From Lacticaseibacillus yichunensis (GTDB taxonomy: Bacteria > Bacillota > Bacilli > Lactobacillales > Lactobacillaceae), in assembly GCF_003946405.1 (NCBI RefSeq), contig NZ_RHOG01000004.1:1-64000 (forward strand): a stretch of 64,000 nt of DNA, read 5' to 3'. The position numbers and the translations under genes were made by a program. Each line of letters opens with the position of its first letter. The first letter of the stretch is position 1. Below, piece after piece: positions 25,895 through 35,113 of this stretch. The notes beneath the pieces are model-generated. The model ran no database searches. It saw nothing but the letters and a program-made list of their open reading frames with translations, and was not told the DNA's origin.

Positions 25895-27091
25895 TTACTT
25901 CGCTGGCTGGGCGGCAGCTTTCTTTTCGCTCACACGTTTTTCTGAAGCGGAGATGTTGAGCATGATGCCCATCGAAATGGCGAGCACGATCATCGACGAC
26001 CCGCCATACGAGATGAACGGCAACGTGACCCCGGTGACTGGAATAAGCCCCAGCACCGCCCCGACGTTGAAGAACGTTTGAATCAACATCATCGTCGCGA
26101 TCCCGTAAGCAAGCAGGGAATGATACGGGTTACGCGAGCGCACCCCAATCAGATAGCAGCGCAGGATGAGGAAAAAGATCAGCGCGATAACAAGGATGGC
26201 GCCGATCGCCCCAAGCTCCTCAGCGATGACCGCCAGGATGAAATCGGTATACGGCTGGGACAGATACCCCAATTTCTGTGAGCTCATGCCCAGTCCGACC
26301 CCAAAGAGGCCACCATGGTCGATCGCGACTAGGGAATTGAACACCTGGTTGCCGTCATTCGCCCGCGTCTGAAACGGATGAAGTGAGGAGACGATCCGGC
26401 GAACCCGGTAGTTGGTGATGATGCTCTTTGGCAGGTTCACGTTATCCAAGACCCAGTACACCGCTGCGACCAGGGCACCCACCAGCGCCATCCAGCTGAA
26501 GCCATACCGCAACGAGATGCCGCTTGCCGCCAACATGACGACCATGATCGCCGCGATGATCAAAAAGCCCCCAGTGTCAGGTTGGAAAAAGACCAAGATC
26601 AGGCAGATACCGACTAAGAGGATTGGTGCATATAAGTCGCGCACGTGGAAATCGGGTTGCCGCATCGCGTCTTGGCGCTGGGTAAAAATATGCGCCAGAT
26701 AAATGATCACGACGAGTTTGGCAAACTCAGTTGGCTGAAGATTGAACGGGCCAATTGGAATCCAGGCACTGGCACCGTTGACGACTGAACTCGGATCAAG
26801 TCGGCCGATCAGAAACAGATAGACGAGCAATCCCAATAACACAAGCCAAACGAACCCGATCAGTTTATGATTGCGAAAATTACTCAGTTTAAAATAGAAG
26901 AAAAAGAGTGCCACGACTAGGCCGATGACCACAAACAGAAGCTGCTTGAGCATCACCGAGTTGGACGCTTGCCCATATTGATTTTGAATCCAAGAGGCGC
27001 TGGCGGAATAGTCCATCACAATGCCGATCGCGCAGAGCACCAAGTATGGTACGAGCAGATAATAATCCAGATAACGAAACTTCTTCAGCAC
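25895..27091 (-). CDS. ftsW: Lipid II polymerase FtsW
   Basis: The 398-residue SEDS protein has about ten membrane helices. It contains the conserved GASAWIPIGPFNLQPTEFAKL loop (in two parts) and the PVTGVTLPFISYGGSSM segment near the C-terminus. It polymerises glycan strands at the division septum with a class B penicillin-binding protein. The family also includes RodA; the position before pyc favours FtsW. The GTG start follows GGGAGAGGG. An extended -10 (TGCTATAAT) lies near 27135. Confidence 0.9.
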   Translation of the reverse strand: MLKKFRYLDYYLLVPYLVLCAIGIVMDYSASASWIQNQYGQASNSVMLKQLLFVVIGLVVALFFFYFKLSNFRNHKLIGFVWLVLLGLLVYLFLIGRLDPSSVVNGASAWIPIGPFNLQPTEFAKLVVIIYLAHIFTQRQDAMRQPDFHVRDLYAPILLVGICLILVFFQPDTGGFLIIAAIMVVMLAASGISLRYGFSWMALVGALVAAVYWVLDNVNLPKSIITNYRVRRIVSSLHPFQTRANDGNQVFNSLVAIDHGGLFGVGLGMSSQKLGYLSQPYTDFILAVIAEELGAIGAILVIALIFFLILRCYLIGVRSRNPYHSLLAYGIATMMLIQTFFNVGAVLGLIPVTGVTLPFISYGGSSMIVLAISMGIMLNISASEKRVSEKKAAAQPAK

Positions 27092-27190
27092 AACCGTCGC
27101 CCTCTCCCGTACGTCTCACAATACTGAGAATTATAGCATAGATGGCGGCGGTGCGTAGCGTGGCGCTTAGGGCGGACGGTGAATGCCGCT

Positions 27191-27216
27191 GACGGGAAAA
27201 GTCAGCGGGCACGCAG
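27191..27216. other. Hairpin in the ftsW-pepC gap
   Basis: GCCGCTGAC and GTCAGCGGGC pair around an A-rich loop, between the two divergent genes. Without a T-run it is not a clear terminator. The rest of 27092-27365 holds only promoter sequence and the GGAGG site of the + strand gene. Confidence 0.35.
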
Positions 27217-27365
27217 TCATATGACCGGCTCGCCACCTTTTCCTGTGAGGCCCCTCATTTTCCCAGATTATTTTAATGCAGTGGCTGTTGCTTCCATTGA
27301 TAAAGGCGTAGACTAGCGGTTGTAGCATTTCTGGCGCCACGCGCCAACTTCAAGGAGGTCTCTTA

Positions 27366-28688
27366 ATGTCTAATGCAATTTCGTTTGACCAGATCGATGC
27401 GTTTCGCAAAGAACTAGCCGCCAAACCAGCCAGCGATGTTGTCGCCAAGGCCGTTCAAAACGTCGGCCCCAAAGCCACGATTCAATCCGCGCTGCACGAC
27501 GAAGCCGTCACACCCGTCTTTTCCGTTGAGCTCGACACGGGCGCCGTTGCGAACCAGAAACATAGCGGTCGCTGCTGGCTATTTTCCGGGCTGAACACCA
27601 TGCGGCATGCCGTGGCGAAGAAGATCGGGGTCAAGGACCTTGAATTTTCCCAGGCCTTCCTTGCGTTCTATGATCGCCTTGAAAAATCCAACCTGTTCCT
27701 TGAGGCCATCTTGACCAGCGCGGACAAGCCGCTGGACGACCGCGCGCTGAGTGATCTGTTGAGCCAGCCAAACGGCGACGGCGGCCAATTCGACAACGCG
27801 CCGGCGCTGATCGCCAAATACGGCATCGTGCCAAAGTCCGTGATGCCGGAAACGTACAACAGCGAAAACACCACCGAGCTCAACTCGGTGCTCAATCTCA
27901 AATTACGCAAAGACGCCAGCGATCTGCGCACCGCTTTTGGGACTGGCGCCTCGGCCGACACATTGGCCGCGACGAAGCAAGCGATGCTCAGCGACATCTA
28001 CCGCATCTTGGCCTATGCGTATGGCACCGTCCCAGCAACATTTGATTTCGAATATCGCGATGACAAGAAGGAATATCACATCGATCGCGATCTGACCCCG
28101 AAGTCTTTTTATGAAAAATATGTCGGCTGGGACCTCGCCGAGTTCGTCACCCTTGTTTCCACACCAGAGGCTGGAAAAGAGTATTATCAGGCTTATACGA
28201 TTCCATCACAAAACACCGTGGTCGGCGGCCGGCCGATCATCTTTGTCAACGTGCCGGAAGCGGACCTCAAGGAAGCGGCCATTGCGCAACTCCAAGGCGG
28301 CGAAGCGGTCTGGTTCGGCAATGATGTCTTGCAGGACATGGAGCGCAAGTCAGGTGCCCTCAAAGGCGGCCTGTACGATTTCGGCCAGCTGTTCGACCTG
28401 GATCTGACGATGGACAAGGCGACGCGTTTTGCCACTGGCGAAGCGGAAGTCTCCCATGCGATGACCCTCACCGGTGTCGACTTGGTCGATGGCCAGCCGC
28501 GCCGCTGGAAAGTCGAGAATTCCTGGGGCAAAGAAAACGGCAACGACGGGTATTATATCGCCGATGCCAACTGGTTCGATGATTATGTTTATGAAGCGGC
28601 CATCAATAAGGAATATCTCTCCGAGAAGATCTTGGCCGCCGCGGCCACCACGCCGATCGAGTTGCCGAGCTGGGACAGCCTGCACTAA
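27366..28688 (+). CDS. pepC: Aminopeptidase C (bleomycin hydrolase family, C1B)
   Basis: The 440-residue cytosolic cysteine peptidase releases N-terminal residues from peptides taken up from casein-like substrates. The active site is complete: Q64, C70 in SGRCWLFSG, H364 in SHAMTLTG and N385 in WKVENSWG. The family forms hexamers with a C-terminal tail that limits cutting to single residues. Paralogues PepE/PepG share this motif, so the exact type is unsure. AAGGAGG precedes the ATG. It is transcribed alone. Confidence 0.9.
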   Translation: MSNAISFDQIDAFRKELAAKPASDVVAKAVQNVGPKATIQSALHDEAVTPVFSVELDTGAVANQKHSGRCWLFSGLNTMRHAVAKKIGVKDLEFSQAFLAFYDRLEKSNLFLEAILTSADKPLDDRALSDLLSQPNGDGGQFDNAPALIAKYGIVPKSVMPETYNSENTTELNSVLNLKLRKDASDLRTAFGTGASADTLAATKQAMLSDIYRILAYAYGTVPATFDFEYRDDKKEYHIDRDLTPKSFYEKYVGWDLAEFVTLVSTPEAGKEYYQAYTIPSQNTVVGGRPIIFVNVPEADLKEAAIAQLQGGEAVWFGNDVLQDMERKSGALKGGLYDFGQLFDLDLTMDKATRFATGEAEVSHAMTLTGVDLVDGQPRRWKVENSWGKENGNDGYYIADANWFDDYVYEAAINKEYLSEKILAAAATTPIELPSWDSLH

Positions 28689-28724
28689 TCGCAATCTAGC
28701 TACCGGTTGAGTCAGCCCCGACGA

Positions 28725-28758
28725 AGTCATTCATCTGCGAAGGTGGATGGCTTTTTTG
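28725..28758 (+). terminator. pepC terminator
   Basis: AGTCATTCATC and GGTGGATGGCT form an 11-bp stem with three G-T pairs, followed by six T. Confidence 0.65.
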
Positions 28759-28877
28759 CTTCGCTGAAAGTGGGAACTGACCCCTCTGCCACAATGAGGC
28801 AACGCGCCGTGGTTCCCGCCCCCTGTCGAACTAAAGAATCGCGCTATTTTCCAGAGGCAACTACCCGAGCTGGATTC

Positions 28878-28916
28878 AAAAAAAGGCCACCACAGAATTT
28901 TTCCTGCGGTGGCCTT
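28878..28916 (-). terminator. typA terminator
   Basis: AAGGCCACCGCAG pairs with CTGTGGTGGCCTT on the minus strand and runs into seven T, 14 nt past typA. Confidence 0.85.
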
Positions 28917-28929
28917 CGTTGTCTTTCAA

Positions 28930-30774
28930 TTAGTCGTTCGTGGACATCTTCTTGCGTTTGTCGAACTTGCCACGCTCGTTGGTGTTCAAGATCTTCTTGC
29001 GCAGACGGACGCTCTTTGGTGTCACTTCGCAAAGCTCGTCTTCGTTCAAGAACTCAAGGGACTCTTCAAGGGTCAGGTCACGTGGGGTCTTGATAGCCGC
29101 CGCGTGGTCCTTACCAGACGCACGGGTGTTGGTCAGGTTCTTCCCCTTGGTCGCGTTGACGGCAATATCGTTTTCACGATTGTTTTCGCCGACGATCATG
29201 CCTTCGTAAACTTCAACGCCGGCATTGATGAACAGCGTGCCGCGGTCCTCGATGCTTTGCAAGGAGTACAGGGTCGCCGCGCCGGTGTTGATGGAGACCA
29301 ACGCGCCGGTGTTACGGCCTGGCTGCCAGTTGCGGATAACTGGCAAGTATTTTTCGAAGGTGTGGTTCATGATGCCGTAGCCGCCAGTGGAGGAAAGGAA
29401 CTCGGTCGAATAGCCGATCAAGCCGCGAGACGGGGCAAGGAAAATCAGACGAGTCTGACCGTTGCCCTCGTTTTGCATGTCCTTCATTTCCGCTTTGCGC
29501 TGAGACATCGCGTCGATGATCGAGCCGGTGTATTGCTCCGGCGTGTCGATCTGGACCTCTTCAAACGGTTCGCAGAGCTGACCGTCGATCTCGCGGTAAA
29601 TAACTTCCGGACGACCGAGTTGCAGTTCAAAGCCTTCGCGACGCATCTCTTCAATCAAGATCGACAGATGCAATTCGCCACGACCAGAAACCATCCAGGC
29701 CCCTGCCTGGTCAGTGTCTTCAACGCGCAGGGAAACATCGGTCTGGAGCTGCGCCTTGAGTCGGTCTTCCAACTTGCGCGCTGTGACCTTGTCGCCTTCG
29801 CGACCGGCAAATGGGCTGTCGTTTTGCATGAACATCATCTGCAATGTCGGCGGATCGATCCGCAAGATCGGCAATGCTTCAGGGGTGTCCGCAGCCGCCA
29901 CGGTCTCGCCGACGTAAATGTCGTCCATCCCGGAAACGGCGATCAGATCGCCAGCCTTGGCCGTCTGAACTTCCACCCGCTTCAAACCAAAGAAGCCGAA
30001 GATCTTGGTGACGCGGAAGTTTTTCTTCGAGCCGTCAAGCTTCAAAACAGAAACTTGGTCGCCGACAGAGATCGTGCCACGGAACACACGGCCGATCCCG
30101 ATACGGCCAACATAGTCGTTGTAATCGAGCATCGCGACTTGGAACTGAAGCGGCTCGTCGGAGTTGTCGATCGGCGCCGGAATCGTCTTCACGATCGTAT
30201 CAAACAGCGGCACCATCGTATGTTCCTGCTTTGCGGGATCCGAGTCATAGCTGGAAGTCCCATTAACGGCACTCGTGTACACGATCGGAAATTCAAGCTG
30301 ATCGTCATCCGCACCCAATTCGATGAAAAGGGAGAGCACTTCGTCGACAACTTCTTCCGGACGTGCGCCTGGGCGGTCGATCTTGTTGATCACAACGACC
30401 GGGGTCAGATGCTGCTCGAGCGCTTTTTTCAAAACAAAGCGCGTCTGCGGCATGGTGCCTTCGAACGCATCAACGACCAGTAAAACGCCATCGACCATCT
30501 TCATGATTCGTTCTACTTCGCCGCCGAAATCGGCATGCCCTGGGGTGTCCACGATGTTGATCGTCGTGTCGCCGTATTTGACCGCCGTGTTCTTCGACAA
30601 GATAGTGATCCCGCGTTCCTTTTCGATCGCGTTGGAGTCGAGGGCACGGTCCCCGATCTGCATGTGTTCCGCCAAAGTATCGGATTGCTTCAGCATTTCG
30701 TTGACCAGCGTGGTCTTACCGTGGTCAACATGGGCAATGATCGCAATGTTGCGAATATCGTCGCGAGTTGTCAA
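28930..30774 (-). CDS. typA: Ribosome-associated GTPase TypA/BipA
   Basis: The 614-residue translational GTPase has the G1 loop [20 protein letters not shown] and NKIDRPGA motifs, then EF-G-like domains III and V and the TypA-specific C-terminus. It helps ribosome assembly and growth at low temperature. The start is TTG 30774 with GGGAG 8 nt upstream. It is preceded by an unusually long, structured leader of about 300 nt. Confidence 0.96.
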   Translation of the reverse strand: MTTRDDIRNIAIIAHVDHGKTTLVNEMLKQSDTLAEHMQIGDRALDSNAIEKERGITILSKNTAVKYGDTTINIVDTPGHADFGGEVERIMKMVDGVLLVVDAFEGTMPQTRFVLKKALEQHLTPVVVINKIDRPGARPEEVVDEVLSLFIELGADDDQLEFPIVYTSAVNGTSSYDSDPAKQEHTMVPLFDTIVKTIPAPIDNSDEPLQFQVAMLDYNDYVGRIGIGRVFRGTISVGDQVSVLKLDGSKKNFRVTKIFGFFGLKRVEVQTAKAGDLIAVSGMDDIYVGETVAAADTPEALPILRIDPPTLQMMFMQNDSPFAGREGDKVTARKLEDRLKAQLQTDVSLRVEDTDQAGAWMVSGRGELHLSILIEEMRREGFELQLGRPEVIYREIDGQLCEPFEEVQIDTPEQYTGSIIDAMSQRKAEMKDMQNEGNGQTRLIFLAPSRGLIGYSTEFLSSTGGYGIMNHTFEKYLPVIRNWQPGRNTGALVSINTGAATLYSLQSIEDRGTLFINAGVEVYEGMIVGENNRENDIAVNATKGKNLTNTRASGKDHAAAIKTPRDLTLEESLEFLNEDELCEVTPKSVRLRKKILNTNERGKFDKRKKMSTND

Positions 30775-31102
30775 GTATTCTACTCCCTTTCAAACGTGCA
30801 CTTGGATGCGTAAACTGGTGACCGCCTGGCCAAAAATGGCTCTGCTTCTGGGAACACCGATGGCAATGCATTCGCACGATGCGTTTGCACTGCAACAACG
30901 GCTGTTGACCAAGGCGCGTCCCGCGCCATTGTGGTTCCGTGGTTTGACGGCTCATCGCCAACAAACGGCTTGTAACCGCAATGGCGGTTACGGACAATTC
31001 CGCGCTTCCTGAAAGAAATCGTGAATTGTCTTCATTAAAAAAGCGTGTCCTGCGACACAGTATCCGAATTGAAATTATAGCACACCAGCAAGCTTCTGTC
31101 TC
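30775..31102 (-). promoter_or_regulatory. typA promoter and long structured 5' leader
   Basis: GAGACA (31102-31097) and an extended -10 TGCTATAAT (TATAAT at 31079-31074) are spaced 17 nt. The ~290-nt leader contains a GTGTC/GACAC hairpin followed by TTTTTT near its start, GACAATTC/GAATTGTC, a perfect GTAACCGC/GCGGTTAC hairpin and further complementary blocks. An early-termination switch or a cold-sensing leader would fit but is inference. Confidence 0.5.
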
Positions 31103-31226
31103 GTTTTTCTGAAAAGTGCGCAGGTGGCGAAAAGAATGCCCTTTCATCGTGAGACCAGTGCGCAAGAAGAACCGTGCTCTGCCAGTGTCGGGTCGTCGCT
31201 GACGAGGCTTTTTGCGCCCTGTCGGA

Positions 31227-31617
31227 AATAATGTGATGGCATCACACAAGGTATCACGCCACCCAACAAATGTCCCCACGTCACACGAAGATACCGCCGT
31301 TTGCCAGATGACCCAGATCCGCCCAGGCGCATTTAACGCTCGGTTTGGATTCAAAAGCAAGATAACTGGTCGAAGCCGACCTTCTAGCGCGTCTCTGAGA
31401 CATGTTGACCAGCACCCGAAACACCTATCTGACGCGACTTCAACCGTTTTGTCTCCCACCTCGACCCAGTCGCGCCCAAACTTCCTAGGCATAATGCCGA
31501 TCTAGCAACCTTCCGCTAACCATCTTTCGGCCTGTACGAAACAAAAAAGCCAGCCCCAAAACAACGGTCTGACCCCGACGCAAACGGCCACCTAGTGTGT
31601 GATGGCATCACATTATT
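31227..31617. mobile_element. MITE-like element with 21-bp inverted ends
   Basis: Positions 31227-31247 and 31597-31617 are inverted copies with a single mismatched pair; each itself contains the palindrome TGATGGCATCA. The similarity continues into the flanks with small gaps. The 391-bp element has no convincing ORF. It lies between typA and suhB, and no second copy was seen, so mobility is inference. Confidence 0.45.
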
Positions 31618-31664
31618 TTTCCTCCTTGGTGCGAGAATCACTGCGCACCACGCCGGATTTTTCC

Positions 31665-32444
31665 TTAATCGACCACGATCAACTTGCGAATGTCGCGGTA
31701 GGCACTCGGCAGTGCCGCAACCACGAAGCCGGGCTCGAGCATGTTGATTGCCTTGCCATCCGGACGCGTGACCTGAAGGCCGAAATGCGCGCCGATCGCC
31801 ATCCCCGCCGCCACGTCCCATGGCTGGAGGTAGGAGATGTAGCCGATCTGCTGGCCTTCGATGATCGCCTTGAACTCTATACCGGCGCTGCCCGTGATGC
31901 GCGTGCCGGAGCTCGCCTCGTTGATCACCTGCACGTTTAGCTTGTTGTGAATCAGCAGCGGGCCGCTGGCGCCCATCAGCCCGTCTTTCAGTTCATGATC
32001 CTTGGGCAGCGGCAGGCGGCGGCCATTGCGTTTCGGCGCCACGGTCGGCCCACCCGTCAGGACCTCATTGCGCATGACATCGAGAATGGCGCCGAACCGC
32101 GGCGCCCCATTTTCATAGACCCCGATCATCACGGCAAAATTCGCATGTTGCTTGACGAAATTCATCGTGCCATCGATCGGATCGAGGAAAAAGACGGTGC
32201 CAGCCAGATCATGGACTTTTTCAGCGGTGCCCTCTTCGCCTTCAATGCGCGCATCGGGATAAGCGGCCAAGATCTTGTTCGTCAAAAATCGCTGGTTGGC
32301 CTTATCGACATTGGTGACCAGATCGTTGCGACCAGATTTCACGTCCACATGCAGCGGGGTGTTCATGGCGTCCAAAATGCGGACCCGCGACTCGCCCAGC
32401 CAAGCCATCAATTCATTTTCCAGTCGTTTCAGATCAAGCATCAT
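31665..32444 (-). CDS. Inositol monophosphatase family protein
   Basis: The 259-residue protein has the metal-binding signature of the family: EGEEGT (residues ~67-72), the DPIDGTMNFVKQ motif and the C-terminal PWDVAAGMAIG. These Mg-dependent phosphatases act on inositol phosphates, NADP or 3'-phosphoadenosine compounds; the true substrate is unknown. The start falls just past the UPF0223 stop codon, so it is in one unit with UPF0223 and the LDH-like gene. Confidence 0.92.
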   Translation of the reverse strand: MMLDLKRLENELMAWLGESRVRILDAMNTPLHVDVKSGRNDLVTNVDKANQRFLTNKILAAYPDARIEGEEGTAEKVHDLAGTVFFLDPIDGTMNFVKQHANFAVMIGVYENGAPRFGAILDVMRNEVLTGGPTVAPKRNGRRLPLPKDHELKDGLMGASGPLLIHNKLNVQVINEASSGTRITGSAGIEFKAIIEGQQIGYISYLQPWDVAAGMAIGAHFGLQVTRPDGKAINMLEPGFVVAALPSAYRDIRKLIVVD

Positions 32445-32445
32445 G

Positions 32446-32727
32446 TCACCCCACTTTTACTTTGATATGTTTCTCCGACCCATTTTTCGCCAGCTGGACG
32501 ACCGCGTAAAGCGAGTAACCGGATGCCGCCTCGAATTGTTTGTCGAGCTGCTTTTCCGTGCTCTTGTCCGGCACCACGGTCTTGAAGCCGCGATACGCCG
32601 CAAGCAAATTGTTGCGGTCAACGCCTTTTTCGTAGGCATCCTCAACAAGGGAATAAAAGGTGGTGACTTTGACCATTTCGTCTGTGGTCCAGTCGATGTC
32701 CAATGGGTATTGATAATTAGGCTTCAT
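32446..32727 (-). CDS. UPF0223 family protein
   Basis: The 93-residue protein matches UPF0223 (YQYPLDIDWTTDEMVKVTTF at the start, PDKSTEKQLDKQFEAASGYS in the middle). The family is a small helical bundle of unknown function and commonly precedes the inositol monophosphatase gene in lactobacilli. ATG 32727 follows AAAGGAG. It overlaps the LDH-like gene by 11 nt. Confidence 0.9.
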   Translation of the reverse strand: MKPNYQYPLDIDWTTDEMVKVTTFYSLVEDAYEKGVDRNNLLAAYRGFKTVVPDKSTEKQLDKQFEAASGYSLYAVVQLAKNGSEKHIKVKVG

Positions 32728-33598
32728 TTGAATCTCCTTTTTCGATCGCGGTGAGCTGCTCGGACACCGCGGCCAGCACCTCTGACAGCGCCGCTTCCTC
32801 GGCTTCCGAACCCAGCAGGTCACTGAGCCGGCGCACCCCATCGGCATCGCAGACTAAGGGCCGAGCCGCGGCCACCGGCTCGTCACTATTTTCCGGCACG
32901 GCCATCAGCGAGGTCAAGAGCGACTCGCCGGCAAAAGCAGCCAACACGCGCTCGACCAACAGAGGCCGCACCGCGGCTTGGTCGGCTTTGGCAAAGGCAT
33001 CGCAGGCGGTTTGGACCTCTGCCATCAACGGGCTTTGGGTGCCGTCCGCATTTCGCAGCAAGCTCAAGACCGGCGTCGCTCCGACATAGGCGCGGCTCCA
33101 CATGAGGACAAAATCCGTGGCGGTGCCGACTGCATAGGCGGTCACGCTGGTGCGCGGCACGGCAAGCGAAGTGGCGACTGTGTTCTCAAATGTCCGGGTC
33201 AGCCCAAACGTACCGAGCCCCACCACCGCTTTTTTCGCCAGGCCCGAAAAACGCTGGGCAAAATAGGTCAGGATCTCATCCTGCGGCGCAGCGATGAGAA
33301 TTTTTCCCGTAAAGCCCTTGTCCATCGCCTCGTTGATCACTTGGCGCATGCCGGCCAGCTGTGCGGCCAGCCGATCCGCGTCTTCGGCGACCGGATACGG
33401 CGTGATGATGAGAACCGCCACTTGCGGCCAGGCCTTCGCGGATAAAGGCACAACGGTATTGGTCGTCACGGCAGCCGCGGCGACCAGCGCCTCATCCGGA
33501 TGCGACACGGCGATTGCCAAAGACACGCGACTTGTCAGCAGGGACTGCGCAAGTGCGGTGACGTTTTCTGGTGCCCCACTGATCACGATCTGTTGCAT
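32717..33598 (-). CDS. Lactate/malate-dehydrogenase-like protein lacking catalytic His
   Basis: The 293-residue protein follows the LDH/MDH fold. It has an N-terminal nucleotide-binding-like region, GLGTFGLTRTF in place of GTxLDTxRFR, and AVGTATDFVLMWSRAYVGATPV in place of the GEHGDS...W segment. The catalytic His is Ala (A160) while Asp162 is kept. The substrate Arg is out of register, and the glycine-rich NAD loop is weak. It therefore probably lacks dehydrogenase activity and may be a regulator or scaffold. ATG 33598 is used. It heads the unit with UPF0223 and the phosphatase. Confidence 0.7.
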   Translation of the reverse strand: MQQIVISGAPENVTALAQSLLTSRVSLAIAVSHPDEALVAAAAVTTNTVVPLSAKAWPQVAVLIITPYPVAEDADRLAAQLAGMRQVINEAMDKGFTGKILIAAPQDEILTYFAQRFSGLAKKAVVGLGTFGLTRTFENTVATSLAVPRTSVTAYAVGTATDFVLMWSRAYVGATPVLSLLRNADGTQSPLMAEVQTACDAFAKADQAAVRPLLVERVLAAFAGESLLTSLMAVPENSDEPVAAARPLVCDADGVRRLSDLLGSEAEEAALSEVLAAVSEQLTAIEKGDSNEA

Positions 33599-33628
33599 GG
33601 CACATACCTCCCCCAAACTCTTAACATA

Positions 33629-33657
33629 ATTTTACCTATTTAATTGTAGGAAGACAA
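33629..33657 (-). promoter_or_regulatory. Promoter of the LDH-like gene unit
   Basis: TTGTCT (33657-33652) and TAAAAT (33634-33629) are spaced 17 nt on the minus strand, just past the pdhD terminator. Confidence 0.6.
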
Positions 33658-33688
33658 AAAAATGCGACATTTCGCGTGAAATGTCGCA
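33655..33688 (-). terminator. pdh operon terminator
   Basis: A perfect 10-bp stem TGCGACATTT/AAATGTCGCA followed by seven T. It lies 17 nt past pdhD, and its T-run overlaps the -35 of the next promoter. Confidence 0.85.
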
Positions 33689-33705
33689 CAACTGTAATAC
33701 TGCGG

Positions 33706-35109
33706 TCAAATATTCACTGGCATGCTGAGCGCGAGTTCCGCGTCGTCCATGATTGCTTCACCCAGCGTTGGATGCGGGTGAATGGTCAGAGCGAGGTCTT
33801 CTGCGGACAGGCCACTTTCGACGGCGACGGTCAACTCGGAGATCAGGTCGGAGGCACCCGGGCCCGCGACCTGCGCGCCGATCACGGTGCCATCCGCGTT
33901 GGTCACGAGACGCACGAATCCGTCTGTTTGCGCCAAACTGATGGCGCGGCCATTTGCGGCGAATGGGAACTTCGCAGCCTTGGCATCGATGCCTTTGTCC
34001 TTGGCCTCTTTCAGCGTCAGACCGGTCGTGGCCAACTCAGGATCGGTGAAGCACACGGCGGGCATCGCCTTGTAATCGACCGCGCTAGCCTTGCCACTAA
34101 TGGCCTCGGCCGCGATCTTGCCTTCGTAACTCGCCTTGTGGGCAAGTGCCGCGCCGGCGACCACATCCCCAATCGCGAAGATTGTCGGGATGTTGGTGCG
34201 GCCCTGTTGATCCACTTCGATCAAGCCGCGGTCGGTGGTCTTCACGCCGACGATGTCCAGACCCATGTCTGCCGTGTTGGGGCGCCGGCCAACAGTGACC
34301 ATGACATAGTCGGCGTCGATTGTTTGGTCCTTGCCGTCTGCGGTGTAGGTCACCTTCACGCCATTTTCGGTCTCCTCAGCATTTTTTGCCATCGCCTTGG
34401 TGATGACGGTCACGCCGCGGTCTGAAAACGACTTGAGGACCAATTGCACCATGTCTTTTTCAAAATTCGGCAGAATGGAATCGGTGCCTTCCAGAATCGT
34501 GACATGGGCGCCGAGATTCGCATATGCGCTGGCCAGCTCAGAGCCGACATAACCGCCGCCGATGACGACAAATTCTTTCGGCACTTCCGGCAGGCTGAGG
34601 CCGCCTGTGGAATCCACGATGCGTTTGCCAAACTTGAAGCCAGGGATCTCGATCGGATGGCTCCCTGTGGCGATGATCAGATGCTTGAAGGTATACGTTT
34701 GCGCGGAGTCTTTTTGCATCACGCGTAGGCTGTGATCGTCCTTCAAAAAGGCAGTGCCCCAGACTGTGTCGATCTTGTGCTTCTTAAACAGCATCGACAC
34801 GCCGCCGGTCAAGCGTTCGACGACCTTGTGCTGTTTCCAGTCCTGGGTGGTCGCCCAATCCAGCGTCGCGCCTTTGCTTTGGACGCCAAAGACACTGCCG
34901 CCTTTTGCCTCCTGCAGCGCGTGGCCGGCATTGATCAGCGCCTTGGACGGAATGCAGCCGACATTCAAGCAAACGCCGCCGATGAAAGTATTTTCAATGA
35001 CCGTCACCTTCTGGCCCATTTGCGCCGCCCTGATTGCCGCGACGTATCCGCCGGGGCCGGAGCCGATCACAACTGTGTCCAGATCGATTGCAAAATCACC
35101 TACTACCAT
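33706..35109 (-). CDS. pdhD: Dihydrolipoyl dehydrogenase (E3)
   Basis: The 467-residue FAD enzyme reoxidises lipoamide and makes NADH for the pyruvate dehydrogenase complex. The FAD loop [13 protein letters not shown], the redox disulfide [14 protein letters not shown], the NAD loop [10 protein letters not shown] and the C-terminal HPHPTLGEA with the active His are intact. It is last in the pdhABCD operon, 4 nt after pdhC. Confidence 0.97.
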   Translation of the reverse strand: MVVGDFAIDLDTVVIGSGPGGYVAAIRAAQMGQKVTVIENTFIGGVCLNVGCIPSKALINAGHALQEAKGGSVFGVQSKGATLDWATTQDWKQHKVVERLTGGVSMLFKKHKIDTVWGTAFLKDDHSLRVMQKDSAQTYTFKHLIIATGSHPIEIPGFKFGKRIVDSTGGLSLPEVPKEFVVIGGGYVGSELASAYANLGAHVTILEGTDSILPNFEKDMVQLVLKSFSDRGVTVITKAMAKNAEETENGVKVTYTADGKDQTIDADYVMVTVGRRPNTADMGLDIVGVKTTDRGLIEVDQQGRTNIPTIFAIGDVVAGAALAHKASYEGKIAAEAISGKASAVDYKAMPAVCFTDPELATTGLTLKEAKDKGIDAKAAKFPFAANGRAISLAQTDGFVRLVTNADGTVIGAQVAGPGASDLISELTVAVESGLSAEDLALTIHPHPTLGEAIMDDAELALSMPVNI

Positions 35110-35113
35110 ATTC

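Noticed and set aside
28909-30483. 524-codon + strand frame opposite typA
   Set aside because: Antisense shadow of a highly conserved GTPase gene; its His/Arg/Val-rich product matches nothing.
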